From positions 1 through 19,660 of the forward strand of contig JANNNU010000045.1 in the NCBI GenBank assembly GCA_031398695.1: a stretch of DNA of 19,660 bases, in the 5' to 3' direction. The number at the start of each line of letters is the position of its first letter. Position 1 is the stretch's first letter. Under the pieces are notes generated by a model. The model saw nothing but the letters and a program-made list of their open reading frames with translations. It had not been told where the DNA came from and did not search any database. Below, in pieces: positions 15,125 through 19,660 of this stretch. This DNA comes from JAIYDJ01 sp031398695 (GTDB taxonomy: Bacteria > Pseudomonadota > Alphaproteobacteria > Rhodobacterales > Rhodobacteraceae). The position numbers and the translations under genes were made by a program.

Positions 15125-15830
15125 CCGACGCCCCCCGTTCCGCCATTGCCGCCGCGAATGCCGCCAGCACGGGTGCCGCGGCGCCGTCGGCCAGAACGCG
15201 CCCCGCGTCAAGCCAGATGACCCGGTCCGCCTGCGCCAGCACCGACGGGTCGTGCGTGATGGTGATGACCTGCTGCGGCAGCGCTGCCAGCCTGCGCGTC
15301 AGACGGGCCTGCGTCGGCAGATCGAGCCCGGCAAACGGCTCGTCCAGCAACAGAGTCGCAGGCTGCATCGCCAGCACGGCCAGCAGGCAAAGATAATGCT
15401 TTTGCCCATGGCTAAGGGTACTGACCGGCGCTTTGGCCCAGTGGCTGCGGCCCTCGGCAGCCAGAAGCGTGGCCACGGCTTGGGCGGCTGCCGCGCGGGT
15501 CAATCCGGTCTGGATCAGGCCGAAGGCGAGTTCCTCTTCGACCGTCGGAAACAGGATCTGGTGATCGGGGTTCTGAAACAGGATCCCCACCGCCGCCAGC
15601 ATGGCCCGACGGTCGCGCGCCGGATCAAGCCCGCCGATGCGCACCGTGCCGCGCGTCGGTGGGATCAGTCCCGCCAGCAGCCGCAGCAACGTCGTCTTGC
15701 CCGACCCGTTGCGCCCAACGATCCCGATGCGTGGCTCGGTCAGATGAAGCGTCAGATCCAGCAGAACCGTCTTGTCCGCCAGCGTCACCGACGCGCCGTT
15801 CAAACTGATCGCCGGAAGGGCAGGGGGCAC
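15099..15830 (-). CDS. bioM: BioM, ATPase of the ECF biotin transporter
   Basis: This 243-residue ABC ATPase has Walker A GRNGSGKTT (39-47, K45), Q-loop FQNPDHQILFPT (Q86; the NPDHQ-type sequence is typical for ECF ATPases), signature LSHGQ (139-143; H replaces the usual G), Walker B LLLDEP (E164) and switch H193. The start is a GTG at 15830. It overlaps bioN by 26 bases, and bioM-bioN-bioY form one operon. It powers biotin uptake at the inner membrane. In many alphaproteobacteria these genes are repressed by BioR at a TTATnnATAA-like box; I did not find such a box in 15831-15978. An 8-base inverted repeat is present there instead (15838-15888). Confidence 0.92.
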   Translation of the reverse strand: MPPALPAISLNGASVTLADKTVLLDLTLHLTEPRIGIVGRNGSGKTTLLRLLAGLIPPTRGTVRIGGLDPARDRRAMLAAVGILFQNPDHQILFPTVEEELAFGLIQTGLTRAAAAQAVATLLAAEGRSHWAKAPVSTLSHGQKHYLCLLAVLAMQPATLLLDEPFAGLDLPTQARLTRRLAALPQQVITITHDPSVLAQADRVIWLDAGRVLADGAAAPVLAAFAAAMAERGASDADTDLAG

Positions 15831-15837
15831 GGGGAGA

Positions 15838-15888
15838 CCTTTTGGCTGCGGTAGGGCGTTCTAGCGCACCAAAGCCGGCTCCAAAAGG
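15838..15888. repeat. Inverted repeat CCTTTTGG / CCAAAAGG in front of bioM
   Basis: CCTTTTGG at 15838-15845 is matched by CCAAAAGG at 15881-15888, with 35 bases between, just upstream of the bioM start at 15830. It covers the likely bioM promoter and leader. It could be a regulator site or a leader hairpin; chance is not excluded for 8-base arms. Confidence 0.4.
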
Positions 15889-15927
15889 GGGCAGTCCAGT
15901 GTTGGACGCCGCCCCGGGGTGTCTGGG

Positions 15928-15968
15928 AAAAAGACCGGGGCCGCGACACGTCGGTGTCGCGACCCCGG
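15928..15968 (-). terminator. Strong intrinsic terminator after the glycine-zipper lipoprotein gene
   Basis: On the minus strand a 15-base-pair stem (arms 15954-15968 and 15935-15949, one G-U pair) with a 4-base loop is followed by TCTTTTT, 10 bases after the stop codon of the small lipoprotein gene. It is the clearest rho-independent terminator in the window and insulates this gene from bioM downstream. Confidence 0.9.
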
Positions 15969-15978
15969 AACCGTCAGA

Positions 15979-16236
15979 TCAGCAGCGGTCGACGTAGCGC
16001 TGACCCTGCGAGTTGCGGTAGTAGCACTGACCGCTGTTGCCGGTCGGCCCGATCAAGGTCGACGCCGCCACACCGACGGCCGCGCCGATAAGCGCGCCCT
16101 GAACCGGGTTGTTGTCGGTCACGGCAGCGCCCAGAACGGCACCGCCCAGTGCGCCGGCTGCGGCGTTCTGGTCAGACGTTTCGCAAGCCGACAGGCCGAA
16201 GGCCAGAACCGGCAGCAACAACAGGAATTTTTTCAT
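15979..16236 (-). CDS. Small glycine-zipper lipoprotein
   Basis: This 85-residue protein begins MKKFLLLLPVLAFGLSAC, a lipoprotein signal with lipobox LSAC (C18 lipidated). It then has Gly/Ala-rich repeats typical of glycine-zipper segments (AAAGALGGAVLGAAV at about 25-39 and GALIGAAVGVAAS at about 47-59) that can pack in a membrane. The end is CYYRNSQGQRYVDRC, with two cysteines that could form a disulfide in the periplasm. It is expected to be anchored to the inner leaflet of the outer membrane or the inner membrane. A strong terminator follows. Function is unknown; relatives such as the 17-kDa or OsmB-like proteins relate to envelope integrity or stress. Confidence 0.85.
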   Translation of the reverse strand: MKKFLLLLPVLAFGLSACETSDQNAAAGALGGAVLGAAVTDNNPVQGALIGAAVGVAASTLIGPTGNSGQCYYRNSQGQRYVDRC

Positions 16237-16375
16237 GATGATCTCGCTTCTATAAGGTAACCGTTAACGCACCACCGCAGAAAACGTTCCCACCTTGCCA
16301 TTTTATTCCCGGATCAGCCGCAGATCACCGCCACGCGTCGGCCCTTTTCACGCGGGCCGCACGGTCGGCGTCCTG

Positions 16376-17653
16376 TCAGACCACCCGTGCGGCTGCGACG
16401 GCCTCTTCCAGGATGTCCATCGCTTCGGCAAAATGGGCGTCCGGAATGGTGATCGGCGCGAGGAAGCGGATGACGTTGCCGTAAACCCCGCAGGTCAGCA
16501 GGATCAGACCGCGCTTCAGCGCCTCCAGCCGCACGCGGTTGGTAAAGCCCGCGTCGGGCTCGTGGCTGGTCGGATTGGCGAATTCGACCGCGACCATGAA
16601 TCCCGGTCCGCGAATGTCGACGATCTCTGGCGTCACGGAGCGCAAGGCCTCGAGCCGCTGCTTCAGCCGTCCGCCCAGCACGTTGGCCCGCGCGCACAGG
16701 TCCTCTTCCTCGATCACGTCCAGAACGGCATTCGCGGCGGCGATGCCCAGCGGATTGCCGCCATAGGTGCCGCCCAGACCGCCCGGATGTGCTGCGTCCA
16801 TCAGATCGGCCCGTCCTGTGACGGCGGCCAGCGGCAGACCACCCGCAAGACCCTTGGCCATCGTGGTCAGATCGGCGGCCACGCCATAGCCTTCCATCGC
16901 AAAGAGATGCCCGGTGCGGGCAAAGCCGGTCTGCACCTCGTCCGCGATCATCACGATGCCATGCTCGTCGCAGATCTTGCGAATCGCGCGCACAAGATCG
17001 GCGGGGGCAGGATAGAATCCACCCTCGCCCTGCACCGGTTCAAAAACGATGGCTGCGACACGCGCCGGGTCAAGATCGGCTTTGAACAGCTTGGTCAGAC
17101 CCGCCAGCGCGTCGGCGGTCGTCACGTTGTGCACTTCTTGCGGGAAGGGCACATGAAAGACGTCCGGCATCATCGCGCCGAAACCCTTTTTGTAAGGCTC
17201 GACCTTGCCGGTCAGCGACATCCCCATGAAAGTGCGCCCATGAAACGCCCCGCCAAACGCAATCACCGCGTTGCGGCCCGTGGCGATGCGCGCGATCTTG
17301 ACCGCGTTCTCGCAGGCCTCGGCGCCGGTGGTGACGAAGATCGTCTTCTTCGGGAAATCGCCCGGCACCTTGTCGTTCAGACGTTCGGCCAGGCGGATAT
17401 AGGATTCGTAGGGCAGGACCTGATGGCAGGTGTGGGTGAACCGCCCCATCTGCTCGGTCACCGCCGCCATCACGCGCGGATGGCAGTGGCCGGTGTTGAC
17501 TACCGCGATCCCGGCGCCGAAATCGATGTAACGGTTGCCTTCGATATCCCAGATTTCCGAGTTCAGCGCCCGGTCGGCATAGATCTGGGTCATCATGCCG
17601 ACGCCGCGCGAAATTGCATCGTCCCGGCGTTTGGCGACTTCGGCGTTCAACAT
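16376..17653 (-). CDS. gabT: 4-aminobutyrate-2-oxoglutarate transaminase
   Basis: This 425-residue PLP-dependent class III aminotransferase matches GabT in length and motifs: GNRYIDFGAGIAVVNTGHCH (39-58), TTGAEACENAVKIAR (108-122), IADEVQTGFARTG (236-248, D238 contacting the PLP ring) and the PLP lysine K267 in MAKGLAGGLP. It moves the amino group of GABA to 2-oxoglutarate, giving succinate semialdehyde. No gabD lies next to it. The ATG at 17653 has GGAG in front. A perfect 14-base inverted repeat with an inner TTTGATCAAA lies just upstream (17670-17732) and may control it. An alternative is a related omega-aminotransferase with other substrates such as 5-aminovalerate, but GABA is the best guess. 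Confidence 0.92.
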   Translation of the reverse strand: MLNAEVAKRRDDAISRGVGMMTQIYADRALNSEIWDIEGNRYIDFGAGIAVVNTGHCHPRVMAAVTEQMGRFTHTCHQVLPYESYIRLAERLNDKVPGDFPKKTIFVTTGAEACENAVKIARIATGRNAVIAFGGAFHGRTFMGMSLTGKVEPYKKGFGAMMPDVFHVPFPQEVHNVTTADALAGLTKLFKADLDPARVAAIVFEPVQGEGGFYPAPADLVRAIRKICDEHGIVMIADEVQTGFARTGHLFAMEGYGVAADLTTMAKGLAGGLPLAAVTGRADLMDAAHPGGLGGTYGGNPLGIAAANAVLDVIEEEDLCARANVLGGRLKQRLEALRSVTPEIVDIRGPGFMVAVEFANPTSHEPDAGFTNRVRLEALKRGLILLTCGVYGNVIRFLAPITIPDAHFAEAMDILEEAVAAARVV

Positions 17654-17669
17654 GGAAAGGCTCCGTTCG

Positions 17670-17732
17670 TGATGCGCCCCGGACGCAGGGGCAGTGCTGC
17701 GACCATTTGATCAAACTTTCCGGGGCGCATCA
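17670..17732. promoter_or_regulatory. Perfect 14-base inverted repeat with inner palindrome, upstream of gabT
   Basis: TGATGCGCCCCGGA at 17670-17683 is repeated in inverted form at 17719-17732 (TCCGGGGCGCATCA), with 35 bases between. Inside is the 10-base palindrome TTTGATCAAA (17706-17715), an AT-rich island of the sort bound by GntR/FadR-type regulators, and GCAG-TG-CTGC (17691-17700). The block fills the gap between the exported-protein gene and gabT, beginning 17 bases before the gabT start. It could be an operator region or a large leader hairpin. No T-run follows, so it is not a standard terminator. Confidence 0.55.
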
Positions 17733-17756
17733 ATGACGAACCACTTGCGCGCGGGC

Positions 17757-18248
17757 TTACTCGCCGAGCTTGCGCACGACCGCGTCGGCGAACGACGTCA
17801 CCAGCGTGGTGTAGTACACTTCAGAATCGACCGGCAGCGTTTCCATCACGGTGCCTTCCGGGAAGAACGGCATCGAGGTGCCGACATCCACGATCAGATC
17901 ATAGTTGTTGGTGTCCGGGTTTTCCGCCGTGCCACGCACGATGACGTTCGCGACCAGCCGGGTATCGGCAAAGTTGAACGTCTCGGTGAACGAGTTGCTC
18001 AGCTCCAGTTCGGAAATGTCGATCTCGATGTCGACGCCATCCTCGGGATCGGTCTGGTCGATCAGACGCGCGGCGATGGCATTTTCAAGGTCGAGCTCGA
18101 TGTTGGCGAATTTGGTCGCCGCTTCGGCGTTGGTCAGGGCATCGAGTTCGATCGTCACGTCGACGGATTTGACCATCACAGGGTCCTGGGCAAAGACCGC
18201 AACGGGCAGAACGGCCAGCAGGCCTGCAGAAATGACACGAGAAAACAT
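17757..18248 (-). CDS. Exported protein of unknown function
   Basis: The 163-residue product has a Sec signal peptide (MFSRVISAGLLAVLPVAVFA, likely cleaved before QDPV) and an acidic mature part with alternating hydrophobic and charged residues that suggests beta structure. It includes paired Asp/Glu segments (DPEDGVDIEIDISELEL at about 87-103). It ends with a helix-like VTSFADAVVRKLGE. No cysteine occurs in the mature part. The start at 18248 is supported by AAGGAG 6 bases before the ATG; the longer frame to 18419 lacks a signal peptide at its start. It may share a transcript with gabT (103-base gap). I do not recognise the family; a periplasmic protein is the safe call. Confidence 0.8.
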   Translation of the reverse strand: MFSRVISAGLLAVLPVAVFAQDPVMVKSVDVTIELDALTNAEAATKFANIELDLENAIAARLIDQTDPEDGVDIEIDISELELSNSFTETFNFADTRLVANVIVRGTAENPDTNNYDLIVDVGTSMPFFPEGTVMETLPVDSEVYYTTLVTSFADAVVRKLGE

Positions 18249-18496
18249 GGAAGTCTCCTTTTCAGCGGGGACGCGCTGGCCGAAATGGCCAGGCGGTCCG
18301 AATGACGAACGGGCACACCGAAATCCGGTGCTGTTCGAAGACCTAACGCCGCGCGCCCCCCCCCGGTTCCCCGCCAGCGCGGCCGGCGGCTTGCGATGGG
18401 GTGCCGCGGGCCTTGTCACATACCCCTCGCGGATTCACGGCGCGTTAACCTTGTGCGGGGCAGATTGAACCGGACGAATCAAATCTGGGGGCGGTC

Positions 18497-19603
18497 ATGG
18501 GTCTGAAACAGCTGCATGTGCTGCAGGATGACGATCCGCTGGACTGGCTGCGCCTGATCCGGTCGCGGCGCATCGGCGCGGTGACCTTTCATCGCTTGCT
18601 GGGCGAACACGGCTCGGTCCGCGCGGCCCTCGCGGCACTGCCCGGTGTGGCACAAGCCGCAGGGATCGACCACTACACCGCCTGCCCGGTCGAGGTGGCG
18701 CGCCATGAACTGTCGCAGGGCCGTGCCTTGGGCGCCGAGCTGCTGCTGTGGGGTCACCCACACTATCCGCGCGCCATGCTCGACCTGCCCGACGCGCCCC
18801 CCGTTCTGTGGTCCCTTGGCCATGTCGCGCTGCTGAACCAGCCGATGGTGGCGCTGGTCGGCGCACGCAACGCCTCGTCGCTGGGCCTTCGCATGGCGCG
18901 GCGGCTGGCCGAAACGCTGGGCGGGGCGGGGCAGGTCGTGGTTTCCGGCCTCGCCCGCGGCATCGACGCCGAAGCGCACCGCGCCGCCCTGGCGACCGGC
19001 ACCGTCGCGGTTCAGGCCGGTGGGGTCGACGTGGTCTATCCGCTTGAAAACGCCGATCTTATGGCCGACATCCGTGCGCAAGGCTGCCTCGTTTCGGAAC
19101 AGCCCATGGGTATGGATCCGCAAACCCGGCATTTCCCGCAGCGCAACCGCATCATCTCGGGTCTGTCGCGGGCGGTCGTGGTGGTCGAGGCGGCGGCACG
19201 GTCGGGCAGCCTGATCACCGCCCGTGACGCGCTGGATCAGGGGCGCGAGGTGCTGGCGGTCCCGGGCCACCCGTTCGACGCCCGCGCCGCAGGCTGCAAC
19301 CAGTTGATCCGCGACGGCGCGACGCTGGTGCGATCCTCGTCCGATGTGCTCGAGGCCATCGGCGTCGCCGGTGGCGAACGGGCCCTGCCGGTGCCCGCCC
19401 CGCAGGCCCCGCCAGCGGCGCGTCCCCGCCCGCTGTCCGACACGACCGAGGTGCACAACCTGATTCTCGCCCGCCTCGGCCCCAGTCCGCTGGCCGAAGA
19501 CCAGCTGATCCGCGATCTGGCGATGCCGCCCGGCACGCTGACCCCGGCGCTGGTCACGCTGGAGCTGGAAGGCCGGATCCAGCGGCAGGCGGGCCGAACG
19601 TAG
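18497..19603 (+). CDS. dprA: DNA-processing protein DprA
   Basis: This 368-residue protein has the DprA layout: an N-terminal helical SAM-like part (1-100), a Rossmann-like DNA-binding core with VGARNAS (121-127), VVSGLARGIDAEAH (148-161), GGVDVVYP (175-182), FPQRNRIISG (213-222) and SGSLITARDALDQGREVLAV (236-255), then a Pro/Ala linker (about 300-315) and a C-terminal winged-helix part. DprA protects incoming single-stranded DNA and loads RecA in natural transformation; in Rhodobacterales it also serves uptake of gene-transfer-agent DNA. It starts with the ATG at 18497 with a G-rich but weak ribosome site. The 57 bases after its stop show no recognisable gene start. Confidence 0.96.
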   Translation: MGLKQLHVLQDDDPLDWLRLIRSRRIGAVTFHRLLGEHGSVRAALAALPGVAQAAGIDHYTACPVEVARHELSQGRALGAELLLWGHPHYPRAMLDLPDAPPVLWSLGHVALLNQPMVALVGARNASSLGLRMARRLAETLGGAGQVVVSGLARGIDAEAHRAALATGTVAVQAGGVDVVYPLENADLMADIRAQGCLVSEQPMGMDPQTRHFPQRNRIISGLSRAVVVVEAAARSGSLITARDALDQGREVLAVPGHPFDARAAGCNQLIRDGATLVRSSSDVLEAIGVAGGERALPVPAPQAPPAARPRPLSDTTEVHNLILARLGPSPLAEDQLIRDLAMPPGTLTPALVTLELEGRIQRQAGRT

Positions 19604-19660
19604 AAGTGTGCGGCGGGCGCGCACGGCGCTCGAACATGGCATGACGCTTCCGCCCGTCCG

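Noticed and set aside
16248..16260. TTCTATAAGG near the lipoprotein gene as a BioR-like box
   Set aside because: It lacks the full TTATnnATAA symmetry, and lies in front of the lipoprotein gene, not of bioM.
17706..17715. TTTGATCAAA as an FNR/FnrL site
   Set aside because: FNR boxes need TTGAT-N4-ATCAA; here the halves abut with no spacer.
18276..18292. CTGGCC-GAAAT-GGCCAG hairpin as a terminator
   Set aside because: No T-run follows on either strand, and it lies in the leader of the exported-protein gene; chance or a minor leader hairpin is as likely.
19604..19660. Start of topA or another gene after dprA
   Set aside because: dprA is often followed by topA, but the 57 remaining bases show no recognisable N-terminus or ribosome site.

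Overview
The window looks like a stretch of ordinary chromosome from a high-GC alphaproteobacterium, most likely Rhodobacterales (Rhodobacteraceae). The evidence is the strong G/C third-position bias, a putA of the kind without a DNA-binding domain paired with a divergent Lrp-type putR, a metR/metF divergent pair, a bioMNY biotin transporter, and many ATGA-type overlaps. I see no transposase, integrase, phage gene, CRISPR array, tRNA or rRNA. There is no gap over 300 bases without a gene; the largest is 18249-18496 (248 bases).

Layout. 1-1475 (minus): a Rieske non-haem iron oxygenase cut by the window edge, preceded by a small DoxX-like membrane protein. 1593-5627: divergent putR (minus) and putA (plus) around a 108-base regulatory gap that holds two matching palindromes. 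5659-6758 (plus): a rhomboid protease overlapping a GFA-type zinc protein. 6958-7746 (minus): an inositol monophosphatase family enzyme. 7860-8546 (plus): a fusion of a heavy-metal-binding (HMA) domain to a MauE/DoxX-like membrane domain. 8553-9458 (minus): a MetR-like LysR regulator, divergent from metF (9548-10418, plus), which carries a 4-base tandem expansion that breaks its frame. 10493-13963 (plus): a tightly packed run of aroQ, a HpcH/HpaI aldolase, a compact AMP-forming acyl-CoA ligase and a divergent thiolase. 13960-15830 (minus): bioM-bioN-bioY, meeting the thiolase tail to tail on a shared CTAG. 15979-16236 (minus): a small glycine-zipper lipoprotein with a strong intrinsic terminator. 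16376-17653 (minus): gabT, with a long inverted repeat in front of it. 17757-18248 (minus): an exported protein of unknown function. 18497-19603 (plus): dprA.

How the genes work together. PutR and PutA form a self-contained proline catabolism unit (proline to glutamate). The Rieske oxygenase next door has the glutamate in the iron/bridging motif that is known from quaternary-ammonium oxygenases, so it may feed a methylated amine or betaine into this pathway; that is inference. MetR/MetF serve methionine synthesis, but MetF as written would stop after 120 native residues. BioMNY imports biotin. The aldolase, ligase and thiolase look co-translated and may handle an unidentified acyl-CoA.

Most interesting points: the GTCG repeat expansion in metF; the pair of CGGGCG-N3-CGCCCG palindromes three helical turns apart at putR/putA; the perfect 14-base inverted repeat enclosing TTTGATCAAA in front of gabT; the HMA-MauE fusion; and the compact ligase/divergent thiolase pair. 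I did not find a clearly new multi-gene defence or mobile system here.
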